64,000 nt of DNA from Advenella mandrilli (GCF_016595155.1 NZ_JAENGP010000014.1:1-64000), one strand, 5' to 3'. Shown: positions 1-9,218, counted from the stretch's first letter. The notes: generated from the sequence alone by a model not told the origin. Numbers and translations: made by a program.

Positions 1-110
1 TGACGACCATAGCAAGGTGGACCCACTCCTTCCCTTCCCGAACAGGACAGTGAAACGCCTTCGCGCCGATGATAGTGGATGGACATCCGTGAAAGTAGGT
101 CATCGTCAGG
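1..110 (+). rRNA. rrf: 5S ribosomal RNA (5' end at or just outside the window edge)
   Basis: The stretch has the conserved proteobacterial 5S core (CCGAACAGGACAGTGAAACG near 38-57, and GTGAAAGTAGGTCATCGTCA near the 3' end). The first six bases TGACGA pair with TCGTCA at 103-108, forming the closing helix, so the gene is nearly complete; a few 5' bases may lie upstream of the window. It is the last gene of an rRNA operon and is followed directly by a strong terminator. Confidence 0.95.
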
Positions 111-121
111 CTCTTTATTCA

Positions 122-157
122 AAAAAACCCCTTCAGAGATATCTGAAGGGGTTTTTT
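122..157 (+). terminator. Rho-independent terminator of the rRNA operon
   Basis: A near-perfect palindrome (CCCCTTCAGA...TCTGAAGGGG) is flanked by an A-run on the left and a T-run on the right, directly after the 5S gene. The symmetric A/T flanks would also let it stop transcription from the other side. Confidence 0.93.
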
Positions 158-427
158 ATTGCCTGGCCGTTATTGCCCGGCTGTTTTTAGTTCCGTATTA
201 ATAGCAAGGCCGGTATCATGACCCGGCAGATTCCTGCCACTTTAAGAAACCCTCAACCACAACGTCCAGCGGCAAACGCACTGGCCGGATGGCTAGTGCC
301 GGTAACGGATACGAGACATTAAAGAAGGTGTTGCCGGATGACATTGGATATCCACCCAGCCAGCCACACTGTTAATAAAACTCTTATAAAATCATGTCAA
401 ACTGGGTCTGGCAGGTACGGCAGGCAC
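158..427. other. Intergenic stretch with no recognised gene
   Basis: Between the rRNA terminator and the SWIB-gene terminator I see no coding signal, tRNA or long repeat. Short open frames here lack ribosome-binding sites and resemble nothing known. Confidence 0.5.
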
Positions 428-452
428 AAAAAAACGGGCTTGTGCCCGTTTC
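428..452 (-). terminator. Terminator downstream of the SWIB-domain gene
   Basis: Read on the minus strand, a short GC hairpin (ACGGGC, loop ACAA, GCCCGT) is followed by seven T residues. It sits 24 bases past the stop codon of the leftward SWIB gene. Confidence 0.8.
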
Positions 453-476
453 TTATACTTGTGCTGCCTGGCCTGC

Positions 477-755
477 TTACTTCAGGTGCGTGCTAACCAG
501 CTTGGTCATTTCAAACATGCTGACCTGTTCTTTGCCAAAAATGGGGCGCAGTTTATCGTCGGCATTGATATTGCGGCGATTTTGAGGATCTTGCAGATCA
601 TGTTTTTTAATGTATTCCCAGATTTTTTTGGTAACTTCTGTGCGAGGTAGTGGTTCGCTACCAACAACGGCGGCCAATTCGGTGCTTGGTGTAAGGGGTT
701 TCATAAACGCTGCATTTGGCTTGCGTGCAGGTTTTTCCGATTTAGTTGTGGCCAT
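477..755 (-). CDS. SWIB/MDM2-domain protein
   Basis: A 92-residue protein with a short basic, Ala/Pro-rich N-terminus (about residues 1-20) and then one SWIB domain filling the rest. Family features are visible: LAAVVGSEPLPRTEVTKKIWEYIKKHDLQD-type core (residues about 27-56), the NRRNI turn and the LRPIFGKEQVSMFEMTKLV end. SWIB domains are best known from eukaryotic chromatin remodelers; small stand-alone versions occur in chlamydiae and several proteobacteria, probably as nucleoid-associated proteins. The bacterial role is not established, so function here is inference from the domain only. It is a single-gene unit with its own terminator, divergent from pyrC. Confidence 0.88.
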   Translation of the reverse strand: MATTKSEKPARKPNAAFMKPLTPSTELAAVVGSEPLPRTEVTKKIWEYIKKHDLQDPQNRRNINADDKLRPIFGKEQVSMFEMTKLVSTHLK

Positions 756-1059
756 GTTTGGACTCTCCTTAAAGGCAGGTAGTTATATAGTGTATGTAGT
801 AGAGAATAACGTGTAATAGGAAGCTTGCCTAGTATTTTTTACAGTATATTTTGCTTAAAATGGTTTTTAGGCCTTTGTTTTTGAAAATTATACTTTATTA
901 ACCATTGTTGTGTGTTTATGGCCGATTTAATGGGGTTTTAGTAGCATCACTAATGGTTAAGTTAAATTTGAAGGGCTTACTGTAATCTTGGGTATAAAGT
1001 GCTTATTTTAGTTATAGTGCATAATTATTCAATAGAAATTCTGCTTTTAAAATTCAATC
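756..1059. promoter_or_regulatory. AT-rich divergent intergenic region between the SWIB gene and pyrC
   Basis: About 300 bases, very AT-rich, that must hold the promoters of two divergent genes. I could not fix either promoter with confidence. A 9-base inverted repeat, TTAACCATT (898-906) and AATGGTTAA (952-960), may be an operator pair or chance. Confidence 0.4.
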
Positions 1060-2118
1060 ATGCAAATTACTGATCATTCAATTACCTTAATACGTCCCGA
1101 CGACTGGCATCTGCATCTACGTGACGGGCCTGCCCTCGAGTCTGTTGTTGCCGATAGTGCTCGGCAATTTGCCCGTGCTATTGTCATGCCTAATCTGCGA
1201 CCGCCAGTGACAACTGTGGCATTGGCGGCGGCTTATAAATCAAGAATTGAAGCAGCGTTGGATAAAACGGGCTACCAAGGCAATTTCCAGCCCTTGATGA
1301 CTTTATATTTAACCGATAATACCTCGGCAGAGGAAATTCAAAAAGCGGCTGAGTCAGGCTTTATTCATGCGGTTAAATTATATCCAGCGGGTGCCACTAC
1401 TAATTCGGATGCTGGTGTTACTGATTTGCTTGGAAAATGCCAGCCTGCCCTTGAAGCCTTGCAAAAGCATGGGATGCCCTTACTGGTTCATGGTGAAGTC
1501 ACAGACCCGTCGGTAGACCTGTTTGATCGCGAAGCGGTTTTTATTGATCAGGTAATGATTCCCCTGCGTCGTGATTTTCCTGAGCTAAAGGTGGTGTTTG
1601 AACATATCACGACTCAGGAAGGCGCCCACTATGTGCGTGATGCGCATGGTCCGGTAGCGGCAACCATTACGGCTCACCACCTGCTTTATAATCGTAATGC
1701 TATTTTTACGGGTGGTATTCGCCCGCATTACTACTGCCTGCCCGTTTTAAAGCGTGAAAAACATCGTTTGGCCTTGCTTGAGGCAGCCACCAGCGACAGC
1801 ACACGCTTTTTTCTTGGTACAGACAGCGCCCCGCATGCCAAAGGCCTTAAAGAGCATGCCTGTGGCTGTGCCGGTTGCTACACCGCCGTGCATGCCATGG
1901 AGCTTTATGCTACTGCCTTCGACTTGGCCGGCAAGCTGGATAAACTGGAGGCCTTTGCAAGTCTGAACGGGCCTGATTTTTATGGGCTACCCCGCAATCA
2001 GGAAAAAATTACCCTGGAACGCGCAGAATTTACCATTCCGCTAGAGTTACCCTATGCGGACAATGCTACCCTGGTGCCGCTGGCGGCGGGTGAGAGCTTG
2101 AACTGGAAAATGAAATAA
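1060..2118 (+). CDS. pyrC: Dihydroorotase (PyrC, type II)
   Basis: Catalyses reversible cyclisation of N-carbamoyl-aspartate to dihydroorotate, step three of pyrimidine synthesis, in the cytosol. The 352-residue length is normal for the short proteobacterial class. Metal site residues are visible: the HLHLRDG motif (His17, His19), the lysine in HAVKLYPAG (about Lys106, normally carboxylated), His in LLVHGEVTD, His in FEHITT, and the aspartate in GTDSAPH (about residue 251). The ATG at 1060 gives the usual N-terminus. It stands alone, about 150 bases before an unrelated methyltransferase gene. Confidence 0.97.
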   Translation: MQITDHSITLIRPDDWHLHLRDGPALESVVADSARQFARAIVMPNLRPPVTTVALAAAYKSRIEAALDKTGYQGNFQPLMTLYLTDNTSAEEIQKAAESGFIHAVKLYPAGATTNSDAGVTDLLGKCQPALEALQKHGMPLLVHGEVTDPSVDLFDREAVFIDQVMIPLRRDFPELKVVFEHITTQEGAHYVRDAHGPVAATITAHHLLYNRNAIFTGGIRPHYYCLPVLKREKHRLALLEAATSDSTRFFLGTDSAPHAKGLKEHACGCAGCYTAVHAMELYATAFDLAGKLDKLEAFASLNGPDFYGLPRNQEKITLERAEFTIPLELPYADNATLVPLAAGESLNWKMK

Positions 2119-2266
2119 TTGGGTGACTGATGTCTGGCAATTCCGGGCTTGTTAAAGTGATTCGGGATTGCTAGCCTAATCGGTCTTAAGTGAATGGTTG
2201 TTTTGGATTGGTCAAATTCCCAATCTAAATGGAAAGACGAATTGATAGGCGTTCCCTTAGCTAAAA

Positions 2267-2947
2267 ATGAAAATGAAAATTACCGAAGAATGCTACAAAA
2301 ATGTAGATGACTACTTTAATCAGCTTTTTTTGAAAGAAGATGTCATTCCTGAAAAAGTGCTGGAGCATTGCAAAAGTCACCATCTTCCAGCCATTAACGT
2401 GGCGCCCAACCAGGGTAAGTTGCTTCAGATGCTAGTCAGGATGAATCGGGCGCAACGTATTCTGGAAATTGGTACGCTGGGGGCATACAGTACCGTTTGG
2501 ATGGGGCTGGCTTTGCCCGACAACGGCCGCCTTGTTACCCTGGACTTTGATGAAAACTATATCAAGGTTGCCCGTGAAAGTCTGAATATCGCAGGCTTGC
2601 AGGACAAAGTGGACATTAGGCAAGGCGTGGCTGCCGATACACTGGCGCAAATGGTAAAAGACCAGGAAACGCCATTTGATTTTATTTTTATCGATGCAGA
2701 CAAGGAAAACAATCCAGTCTATCTGGAGTATGCCCTGAAGCTGTCACGTCCGGGCACTGTTATTGTGGCTGATAATGTGGTGCGTCAGGCCAAAATCCTG
2801 GATGATAGTGGCAAGGCGGATAATATCCGGGGGCTGCGCCAATGCTTTGAGGATATGGCGGCCAACCCCCAGCTTACCGTGACAGCCTTTCAAACCCTGG
2901 GTTCAAAAGGCTGGGATGGCCTGGCAATTGCTATTGTTAAGCAATAA
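2267..2947 (+). CDS. SAM-dependent O-methyltransferase (family 3, caffeoyl-CoA OMT-like)
   Basis: A 226-residue Rossmann methyltransferase. The SAM motif is ILEIGTLGAYSTVWM (residues about 65-79), followed by the acidic strand VTLDFDENY and the metal-binding DFIFIDADKENN (about 138-149), which in this family holds a divalent cation that positions a catechol-type substrate. The substrate cannot be read from sequence. The start has no strong Shine-Dalgarno; ATG codons at 2267 and 2273 are both possible. It converges on uup, with 23 bases between the stop codons. Confidence 0.85.
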   Translation: MKMKITEECYKNVDDYFNQLFLKEDVIPEKVLEHCKSHHLPAINVAPNQGKLLQMLVRMNRAQRILEIGTLGAYSTVWMGLALPDNGRLVTLDFDENYIKVARESLNIAGLQDKVDIRQGVAADTLAQMVKDQETPFDFIFIDADKENNPVYLEYALKLSRPGTVIVADNVVRQAKILDDSGKADNIRGLRQCFEDMAANPQLTVTAFQTLGSKGWDGLAIAIVKQ

Positions 2948-2970
2948 GGTCTTCAGGCCAGCCAATATGT

Positions 2971-4800
2971 CTAGCTGCCTTCTTTTTTGGCTTCCAGTTG
3001 TTCCCAGCGGTCAAAAAGAGTAAGCAGTTCATCTTCCAGTTCTTGCAGCCGAAGATTGATACCATTGGCGGTGTCTGAGCCGTCCTTGTACAGTTCCGGG
3101 TCGGACAGTTTGGCGGTCAGTTCAGCTTGTTCTGTCTCCAGTGTTGAAATTTCTTCAGGCAGGGTTTCAAGTTCTTTCAGTTCCCAGCTGCTAATTCGTG
3201 AACGGTTTTGGCGTGGCTTGGCCTGAGACGAATTGTTAGCGGCCGGCTCTTCGGCTTTTTTGTCTGTGCTCTCAGGCTTGCCAGCCAGCCTGTTAGCTAC
3301 TTCGGCTGGCCGTTGCTCCAGCCAGTCATCATAGCCGCCTACGTAATCCCGCCATTGCCCGTCACCCTCATAGGCAATGGTCTGCGTAATCACATTATTC
3401 AGGAAGGTGCGGTCGTGGCTGACCAGTAAAACCGTACCATTGAAATCTTGCAGTAATTCCTCAAGCAATTCAAGGGTTTCGATATCAAGGTCGTTGGTGG
3501 GCTCATCCATGACCAGGATATTGGCAGGCCGGGCAAACAGCCTTGCCAGCAGCAATCGGGCCCTTTCACCGCCTGACAGGCTGGAAACCGGAGATTGTGC
3601 CCGTGCCGGTGAAAACAGGAAATCGCCCAGGTAGCTCATGACATGTTTGCGTTGCTGGCCAATTTCAATCCATTCACTGCCTGGATTGATCACCTCGGTG
3701 AGAATGGCATTTTCATCCAGTTGTTCACGCATCTGGTCAAAATAGGCAATCGACAAATTGGTACCTAGCTTGATCTTGCCTTCAGTAGGCACAAGTTTGC
3801 CCAGAATAATTTTAAGCAACGTGGTTTTACCGGCACCGTTAGGACCAATCAGGCCAATCCGGTCACCACGTATGATGGTGGTGGAGTAGTTTTTGATAAC
3901 GGCTTTATCGCCAAATGAGTGGCTAATGTTTTCCAGCTCAGCCACCAGTTTGCCTGATTTTTCACCTACAGAAACGGCCAGATTGACATTGCCGACGCGC
4001 TCTCGCCGTTCGCCGCGTTCGCGGCGCAGGGATTCAAGGCGTCTTACCCTGCCTTCATTGCGGGTGCGACGGGCTTCCACTCCCTTGCGAATCCAGACTT
4101 CTTCCTGGGCCAAAAATTTGTCAAAACGTTCATTTTGCTGCTTTTCGGCTTCCAGCCATTCTGCCTTGCGTGCCTGCCATTGGCTGAAGTTGCCCGGAAA
4201 ACTGTGTAGCTGGCCACGATCCAGTTCAATGATGCGTGTGGTGACGGCATCAAGAAAACGGCGATCGTGGGTAATAATAACGCAGGCTGAGCGACAGCTT
4301 TGGATCATTTGCTCAAGCCAGAGAATGCCCTCAAAGTCCAGGTGGTTGGTGGGTTCATCAAGCAGCAGAAGATCGGGGTCTTCTATAAAGGCGCGAGCCA
4401 GGGCAATGCGTTTGCGTGTGCCGCCAGACAGCCCCTTGACCTGGGCATCGGGATCCAGGCCCAGCTTTTCAATAATCGCACTGGCGCGGGCAGGACGCGC
4501 CCAGTCTTCGGAGTCCAGGATATCGCCACAGATATTTTCATAAACGGTTTGGGTGTCGTTAAGAATGGGTTCCTGCTCAACAGTAATAACACGTAGTGAG
4601 CTCATTCTGGAGACTTCGCCGTCATCGGCTTCGGTGCGGCCGTCAAGAATGCGTAGCAGGGATGATTTGCCAGCGCCATTGCGGCCGATCAGACCGATTC
4701 TTTCGGACTCCTGGATGGTAAGGTTGGCATTGTCTAGCAGGGCGTGGTGACCATATGCAAGATGTGCATTAATAAGTGTAATAAGAGTTTGTGCTGCCAT
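2971..4800 (-). CDS. uup: ABC-F family ATPase, Uup-like
   Basis: A soluble protein with two ABC ATPase domains and no membrane segment. Domain 1 has Walker A GRNGAGKSS and signature LSGGTRKRIALA; domain 2 has GPNGAGKTT and LSGGERARLLLA; both have LLLDEPTNHLD / LVMDEPTNDLD Walker B segments. A charged linker and a C-terminal coiled coil (ELKELETLPEEISTLETEQA) match Uup rather than EttA. ABC-F proteins act on ribosomes; Uup also affects precise transposon excision and binds DNA in E. coli. I place the start at the ATG at 4800 (MAAQTL, 609 aa) because the four residues before it are not family-like. Confidence 0.92.
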   Translation of the reverse strand: MAAQTLITLINAHLAYGHHALLDNANLTIQESERIGLIGRNGAGKSSLLRILDGRTEADDGEVSRMSSLRVITVEQEPILNDTQTVYENICGDILDSEDWARPARASAIIEKLGLDPDAQVKGLSGGTRKRIALARAFIEDPDLLLLDEPTNHLDFEGILWLEQMIQSCRSACVIITHDRRFLDAVTTRIIELDRGQLHSFPGNFSQWQARKAEWLEAEKQQNERFDKFLAQEEVWIRKGVEARRTRNEGRVRRLESLRRERGERRERVGNVNLAVSVGEKSGKLVAELENISHSFGDKAVIKNYSTTIIRGDRIGLIGPNGAGKTTLLKIILGKLVPTEGKIKLGTNLSIAYFDQMREQLDENAILTEVINPGSEWIEIGQQRKHVMSYLGDFLFSPARAQSPVSSLSGGERARLLLARLFARPANILVMDEPTNDLDIETLELLEELLQDFNGTVLLVSHDRTFLNNVITQTIAYEGDGQWRDYVGGYDDWLEQRPAEVANRLAGKPESTDKKAEEPAANNSSQAKPRQNRSRISSWELKELETLPEEISTLETEQAELTAKLSDPELYKDGSDTANGINLRLQELEDELLTLFDRWEQLEAKKEGS

Positions 4801-4900
4801 AAAGTAGATCAAGAAATAAATTAGATAAACGTTTTTTTATTCTTTTGGGATAAAAGGACTTTAACACCTTTGCCGGGAATAAGTCGGTTAAAATGCTTTT

Positions 4901-5290
4901 CTGGCAAAGTGGGTTGGGCAATCGCGGGGGTTTATCCCTCGAGGAACGTCCGGACTCCGCAGGGCAGGATAGCGGCTAACAGCCGTCCGGTTGCGTAAGC
5001 AACCGAGGAACAGGGCCACAGAGACGAGACTGCAGCGTGGGCACGCAAGTGCACTGATACGGCAACTTCCGTATGGCATTGCCGCAAGGCAATAACGCAG
5101 CAGGGTGAAACGCGGTAACCTCTATCCGGAGCAACATCAAATAGGCATGCGTCTGGCTTTGCCAGGAAGGGCGGCTCGTTCAAGCATGCGGGTAGATGGC
5201 TAGAGCGCATCAGCAATGATGCGCCCAGAGGAATGATTGCCAACCAGTTTACTGGTTTACAGAATCCGGCTTATAGGCTCACTTTGTCAG
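4901..5290 (+). ncRNA. rnpB: RNase P RNA (bacterial class A)
   Basis: The catalytic RNA that trims the 5' leader of tRNA precursors. Conserved blocks are visible: GAGGAACGTCCGGACTCC near 4940-4957, the AGGGTGAAACG / GGTAACCTCTA block near 5103-5124, and ACAGAATCCGGCTTATAGG near 5260-5278. The 5' end (CTGGCAAAGTGGGTT) pairs with the 3' end (GGCTCACTTTGTCAG), fixing both boundaries to within a few bases. A TAAAAT -10-like box at 4889-4894 ends seven bases before the proposed 5' end. About 390 nt is usual for class A. Confidence 0.96.
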
Positions 5291-5300
5291 TTCTTTTCTT

Positions 5301-5349
5301 ACACACTAAAATTCCCCGTCCCTTTAGGGTGGCTAGGGGTATCGTGTGT
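5301..5349 (+). terminator. Hairpin after rnpB, possible terminator
   Basis: ACACAC (5301-5306) pairs with GTGTGT (5344-5349), CCCC (5314-5317) with GGGG (5336-5339), and an inner CCC/GGG is closed by a TTTA loop. A short T-run (GGGATTTTG) follows. The position right after the RNA fits termination or 3'-end protection. Confidence 0.5.
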
Positions 5350-5495
5350 GGGATTTTGCTGAAAACTGTTAAGAAATGATAAGAATTAATAAACAGTATT
5401 TACAGTATCTCCCATCTTACTTTCACTTTGTTTTTTAAGGGCTTGATTTCTAAAGGGCTTTCTATTTTATGTTTTTGTAAGAACGCGCTAAGTCT

Positions 5496-5524
5496 TTGTT
5501 GTCATTGAAAAAAGTCAATAAATA
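5496..5524 (+). promoter_or_regulatory. Candidate promoter of the mra/dcw cluster
   Basis: TTGTTG (5496-5501) and TAAATA (5519-5524) are 17 bases apart, a good sigma-70 layout. Transcription would begin near 5531, just before the shared leader element and the MraZ boxes. Predicted by eye only. Confidence 0.45.
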
Positions 5525-5533
5525 AAGCTTGAC

Positions 5534-5552
5534 CAAATATCGGCCTTGTCTT
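5534..5552 (+). promoter_or_regulatory. Leader element shared with the ftsZ upstream region
   Basis: CAAATATCGGCCTTGTCTT here recurs at 21503-21523 as CAAATAT-TT-CGGCCTTGTCTT upstream of ftsZ: 7 plus 12 identical bases, with a 2-base insertion. The preceding bases hold GTCAA (5514-5518) and TTGAC (5529-5533) as an inverted repeat. The role is unknown; it could be an operator or an RNA leader element. Confidence 0.5.
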
Positions 5553-5556
5553 AAAG

Positions 5557-5602
5557 TGGGGAAAAGTAGGGAAATGTGGAAAAAAGTGGGGGAAAAGTGG
5601 TT
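5557..5602 (+). promoter_or_regulatory. Tandem MraZ-type boxes overlapping the mraZ ribosome-binding site
   Basis: TGGGG (5557), TAGGG (5567), TGGAA (5577) and TGGGG (5587) start exactly 10 bases apart, and another TGG follows at 5598. MraZ is known to bind direct TGGGN repeats separated by 5-nt spacers upstream of its own gene, matching this spacing. The fourth box is also the likely Shine-Dalgarno of mraZ, so bound protein would cover the translation start region. Confidence 0.7.
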
Positions 5603-6028
5603 TTCCAAGGAAATAGTGCGCTCACCTTAGATGCCAAGGGACGGATGACCATTCCGGCCCGTTATCGTGATGCACTAATGGAATCCGCCCATGGCGCCTT
5701 GACTATCACCCGCAATTTTGATGGTGGTTTGCTTATTTATCCCCGCTTTGTGTGGGAAGAAAAGCGTGAAACTATTATGCAATTGCCTATGTCCGCCCGT
5801 CATGTCCAGCGTATGTTGCTGGGTAATGCCCAGGATGTGGATATAGACGGGTCAGGGCGAGTTCTTATTGCTCCCGAATTGCGCACTGCCACAGCAATGA
5901 TTAAAGACGTTGTTTTAGTTGGCATGGGCAGGCATTTTGATCTTTGGGATGCCCAGATGTTTGCACAAATGCAGGCGGCTGATATGGCCAAGGGTTTACC
6001 AGAAAGTTTGGATGATTTTTCATTGTGA
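5597..6028 (+). CDS. mraZ: Transcriptional regulator MraZ
   Basis: First gene of the dcw cluster; a ring-forming DNA-binding protein of the AbrB-like fold that represses its own operon in E. coli. Two SpoVT/AbrB-type repeats are visible: [17 protein letters not shown] (first half) and [17 protein letters not shown] (second half), each with the DxxGR signature. I choose the GTG at 5597 (143 aa, reading [15 protein letters not shown]), because family members begin with a short Met-Phe-x-Gly segment and a GGGGG Shine-Dalgarno lies at 5588-5592; a GTG at 5576 would add seven unlikely residues. Its stop overlaps the rsmH start. Confidence 0.93.
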   Translation: MVFQGNSALTLDAKGRMTIPARYRDALMESAHGALTITRNFDGGLLIYPRFVWEEKRETIMQLPMSARHVQRMLLGNAQDVDIDGSGRVLIAPELRTATAMIKDVVLVGMGRHFDLWDAQMFAQMQAADMAKGLPESLDDFSL

Positions 6029-7098
6029 TGTCAGAAAGTTTCGTACACAAGACCGTTTTGCTTGGGGCAACTGTCAATGCGCTGGTACACGATGAGTTTA
6101 ATGTAAAGGCCAAATGGATTCACGATTTGTTGCCGACCGGTAATAAGCAAGGTGTTTTCGTTGATGGCACATTTGGCAGGGGGGGGCACAGTCGTTATTT
6201 GCTGTCCCAGCTTTCCCCTAATGCAAAATTGTTTGTTTTTGACAAAGATCCCTTGGCAATGGCGTCAGCACGTCAATTGCAGCAGGAAGATTCCCGGGTT
6301 GAAATTATTCATGGTGGCTTTTCTTCAATGGAAGAAGAGTTGCGTCAGCGTGGCATTAGCCAGGTGCAGGGCGTTTTATTGGATTTGGGGGTTTCTTCCC
6401 CACAGATAGATGATGCATCCAGAGGTTTTTCCTTCATGCGTGAAGGGCCGCTGGATATGCGAATGGATACCAGTCGTGGCATCACTGCGGCTGAATGGCT
6501 GGCACAGGCCAGTATTGAAGAAATGAAGGAGGTTATAAAAAACTATGGCGAAGAACGGTTTGCTTTCCCGATTGCAAAGGCGATTGATCATCGCCGCCAA
6601 TCCAGCCCTTTGTGCACCACGCTCGAACTTGCCGAGCTCGTCTCAACCGTCGTCCGGACGAGGGAAAAAGGTCAACATCCGGCCACACGCACCTTTCAGG
6701 CTATACGGATTCACATCAATCAAGAGCTCGAAGAGCTGGCGAACACCCTCGCGTCAATTTTAAGATTGCTTGCGCCAGGTGGCAGGATGTCAGTAATCAG
6801 CTTTCATTCACTTGAAGACCGAATGGTAAAACAGTGTATTGCGGCAGCGGCAAATCCGGGTGCCGAATTTGCACGTTTGCCCTTGCGTGAAAGCGAGATG
6901 CCTCAGCCTGTCCTGAAAAATATAGGCAGGGTACTGGCGACCGATGCTGAAGTGGCTGGCAATCCCCGTTCCCGCTCGGCGGTATTGCGGGTGGCGCAAA
7001 GAACGACAACTGAATTGACGGATGCCGATGCCTTTGTCAGCAGGCCGCTTAGGTTGGGTGGACAGTCTGGCAAGCGGAGAGCATTATGGCGCGGCTAG
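6028..7098 (+). CDS. rsmH: 16S rRNA (cytosine-1402-N4)-methyltransferase RsmH
   Basis: Adds the N4-methyl group to C1402 of 16S rRNA in the ribosomal decoding centre. The SAM-binding motif [13 protein letters not shown] is preceded by about 40 residues ([20 protein letters not shown]) that are absent in E. coli; similar extensions occur in Bordetella relatives, from memory. Later family motifs include [22 protein letters not shown] and [12 protein letters not shown]. The ATG at 6028 overlaps the mraZ TGA, so translation is coupled. The 3' end overlaps ftsL by 13 bases. Confidence 0.96.
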   Translation: MSESFVHKTVLLGATVNALVHDEFNVKAKWIHDLLPTGNKQGVFVDGTFGRGGHSRYLLSQLSPNAKLFVFDKDPLAMASARQLQQEDSRVEIIHGGFSSMEEELRQRGISQVQGVLLDLGVSSPQIDDASRGFSFMREGPLDMRMDTSRGITAAEWLAQASIEEMKEVIKNYGEERFAFPIAKAIDHRRQSSPLCTTLELAELVSTVVRTREKGQHPATRTFQAIRIHINQELEELANTLASILRLLAPGGRMSVISFHSLEDRMVKQCIAAAANPGAEFARLPLRESEMPQPVLKNIGRVLATDAEVAGNPRSRSAVLRVAQRTTTELTDADAFVSRPLRLGGQSGKRRALWRG

Positions 7099-7400
7099 GT
7101 TTATTCCTATTGGTGGGGTGGTTTGTTTATAGTGCTATTTCGCTGGTGTCGGTGCGGTATCAACAGCGCTTGTTGTATGTTGAGCTTGGTCGTGCCCAGG
7201 CAGTAGAAAATGATCTGGGTATTGACTGGCGTTATTTGCAACTTGAGCGAGCAAAGTTAACCGCCAATGCGCGTATTCAACAAGTAACCACTCAAAAACT
7301 GAATATGCAAATTCCGCATATCGGTCAAATTATTTACATCAAAGATTCTGAGCTGGCGAATAATCCGGCCTTGCCTGCAGCACAACAGAGTCATCAATAA
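7086..7400 (+). CDS. ftsL: Cell division protein FtsL
   Basis: A 104-residue bitopic membrane protein of the divisome (FtsQLB subcomplex). One N-terminal membrane segment ([20 protein letters not shown], about residues 4-23) is followed by a periplasmic coiled coil (residues about 25-75). FtsL sequences are weakly conserved, so the call rests on size, topology and its place between rsmH and ftsI. The start lies inside the end of rsmH. Confidence 0.92.
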   Translation: MARLGLFLLVGWFVYSAISLVSVRYQQRLLYVELGRAQAVENDLGIDWRYLQLERAKLTANARIQQVTTQKLNMQIPHIGQIIYIKDSELANNPALPAAQQSHQ

Positions 7401-7412
7401 AAGGGAGGCCCA

Positions 7413-9218
7413 ATGCTCAAATTCGGCAAAAACAAAATCCCTGAGTTGTTCAAGCGATCCAGAGAAAATACGTATTCCCATCATTACAGCAGCCCGGTTT
7501 TGCATGTGCAAATCCCCAGGTGGCGTGCGCGCATCCTTTTTTTTCTTATTGCCCTGGGTTTTCTGGCGGTGATTGGCAGAGCCCTGTACATTCAAATCAT
7601 GAGTACAGAGTTCTTGCAGGCAGAAGGTGACAAGCGTTTTGAGCGTACCTTACAGTTGCCGGCCAGCCGGGGGTTGATTACCGACCGTAATGGCGATTTT
7701 CTGGCAACCAGTACACCAGCGGTAGCGATCTGGAGTGTACCCGAGGAAACCAGCAAGGCAAGTGCCCGGCAGCTTGGTGATTTGGCTAAACTGCTGGATA
7801 TGCCCCTGAAAGATCTGCAAGAAAGACTGAAAAACCTGGATAAAACATTTGTTTATCTGAAGCGGCAAATTTCGACAGACATTGGCAAAGAGATAAAAGT
7901 GCTGGATATTCCAGGTATTCATTCTTTACCCGAATCCAAGCGCTCTTATCCGCAGGGTTCCTTGACGGCGCATGTGGTTGGGTTTACCAATATCGAAGAT
8001 AAGGGGATAGAAGGTATTGAACTGCAATTGAACGATGAATTGCAGGGCAAGCCGGGTTTGCGTCGGGTGTTGCGTGACCGTATCGGACGTATTATTGAAG
8101 ATGTTCAGGAAGTCGAGCTGGCAACAGACGGTGCCGAAGTTAAATTGACCATAGACGGACATATTCAGCTCCTTACTACCCAGGCACTTGAAAAGGCCAT
8201 GGAAAAGCATGGTGCCGAGTCGGTCGGGGCGGTGGTCATCGATACGCAAAATGGTGAAATCCTGGCGATGGTCAGTTTGCCATCTTATGACCCCAATGAG
8301 CAGTCACAACGTAAAGGTGCCGCGCTCCGGAATCGCGTCATTACCGATACCTTTGAACCAGGCTCCATTATTAAACCGCTGGTTGCCGCGTTGGCACTGG
8401 ATGCGGGTGTCATTACCAAAAACACCCTGTTCAATACGGGTACGGGTTCATACCGCTATCAGGGCGCCACTATTACCGATGTCAGTTCCCGCAATGGTAC
8501 GTTGAATGTGTCCGGAATTTTACGCCGCTCCAGTAATATTGGCATGACCATGATTGCCGAGCGTTTGCGTTCGGAACAAATGTGGACCGTATTCAATGCG
8601 CTGGGTTTCGGGCAGGTTCCCAATACCGGCTTTCCCGGTGCCGCTTCGGGTCGGGTCCGCTCATGGGAGCGCTGGAAGCTGATTGAAAAGGCAACCATGT
8701 CCTATGGATATGGATTATCGGTGTCGTTGTTACAAATCGCCAAGGCGTTTACAACGCTGGCCCGTGACGGCGACATGATCTCCCTGTCATTGATTAAAAA
8801 TGACAAGCAACCCACCAGTATCCAGATATACAAACCGCAAACGGCCCGTAATGTAAGGGCCATGCTTGAAGAGTCGTCCGGTCCCGAGGGTAATAAAATT
8901 CAGGCGATGGTTAACGGTTACCGTATTGGCGGAAAAAGCGGAACCGCAAGACAAATTGTCAACGGACGTTATAGCCGCTCTGATTACAGGGGTTCATTTG
9001 TTGCCGTAGCGCCTATTTCAAAACCCAGAGTTGTTGTGGCAGTAACCGTGAACAGGCCGAGAAAAGGGGGGTATTACGGTACGCTCACTGCAGGACCGGT
9101 TGCGGCAGAAATCATTGAAGGCACTTTGAAGTATCTGACGGTTCAGCCTGATTTGCCGGTAGAGCCTGCGCTGGAAGCAAAGAGCCCGAATAATACAAGC
9201 AGGAGAAACCGGGGATGA
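7413..9218 (+). CDS. ftsI: Peptidoglycan D,D-transpeptidase FtsI (PBP3)
   Basis: Septal cross-linking enzyme of the divisome. Residues about 40-60 form the membrane anchor. A dimerisation domain precedes the transpeptidase domain, whose active-site motifs are all present: Ser318 in GSIIKP (SxxK), SSN in RRSSNIGM, and KSGT in GGKSGTARQ. At 601 aa it is normal length. An AAAGGGAGG Shine-Dalgarno lies just upstream of the ATG. Its end overlaps murEF by 4 bases. Confidence 0.97.
   Translation: MLKFGKNKIPELFKRSRENTYSHHYSSPVLHVQIPRWRARILFFLIALGFLAVIGRALYIQIMSTEFLQAEGDKRFERTLQLPASRGLITDRNGDFLATSTPAVAIWSVPEETSKASARQLGDLAKLLDMPLKDLQERLKNLDKTFVYLKRQISTDIGKEIKVLDIPGIHSLPESKRSYPQGSLTAHVVGFTNIEDKGIEGIELQLNDELQGKPGLRRVLRDRIGRIIEDVQEVELATDGAEVKLTIDGHIQLLTTQALEKAMEKHGAESVGAVVIDTQNGEILAMVSLPSYDPNEQSQRKGAALRNRVITDTFEPGSIIKPLVAALALDAGVITKNTLFNTGTGSYRYQGATITDVSSRNGTLNVSGILRRSSNIGMTMIAERLRSEQMWTVFNALGFGQVPNTGFPGAASGRVRSWERWKLIEKATMSYGYGLSVSLLQIAKAFTTLARDGDMISLSLIKNDKQPTSIQIYKPQTARNVRAMLEESSGPEGNKIQAMVNGYRIGGKSGTARQIVNGRYSRSDYRGSFVAVAPISKPRVVVAVTVNRPRKGGYYGTLTAGPVAAEIIEGTLKYLTVQPDLPVEPALEAKSPNNTSRRNRG

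Noticed and set aside
898-960. 9-base inverted repeat as an operator for pyrC
   Set aside because: Arms are 45 bases apart in AT-rich sequence and no known regulator fits; kept only as a note.
3893-4543. 216-aa plus-strand frame opposite uup
   Set aside because: It is antisense to a well-conserved ABC-F gene, is Ser/Arg-rich as expected of a shadow frame, and has no ribosome-binding site.
4932-5243. Minus-strand open frames across 4888-5243
   Set aside because: They lie within RNase P RNA on the other strand; conserved RNA blocks explain the sequence.
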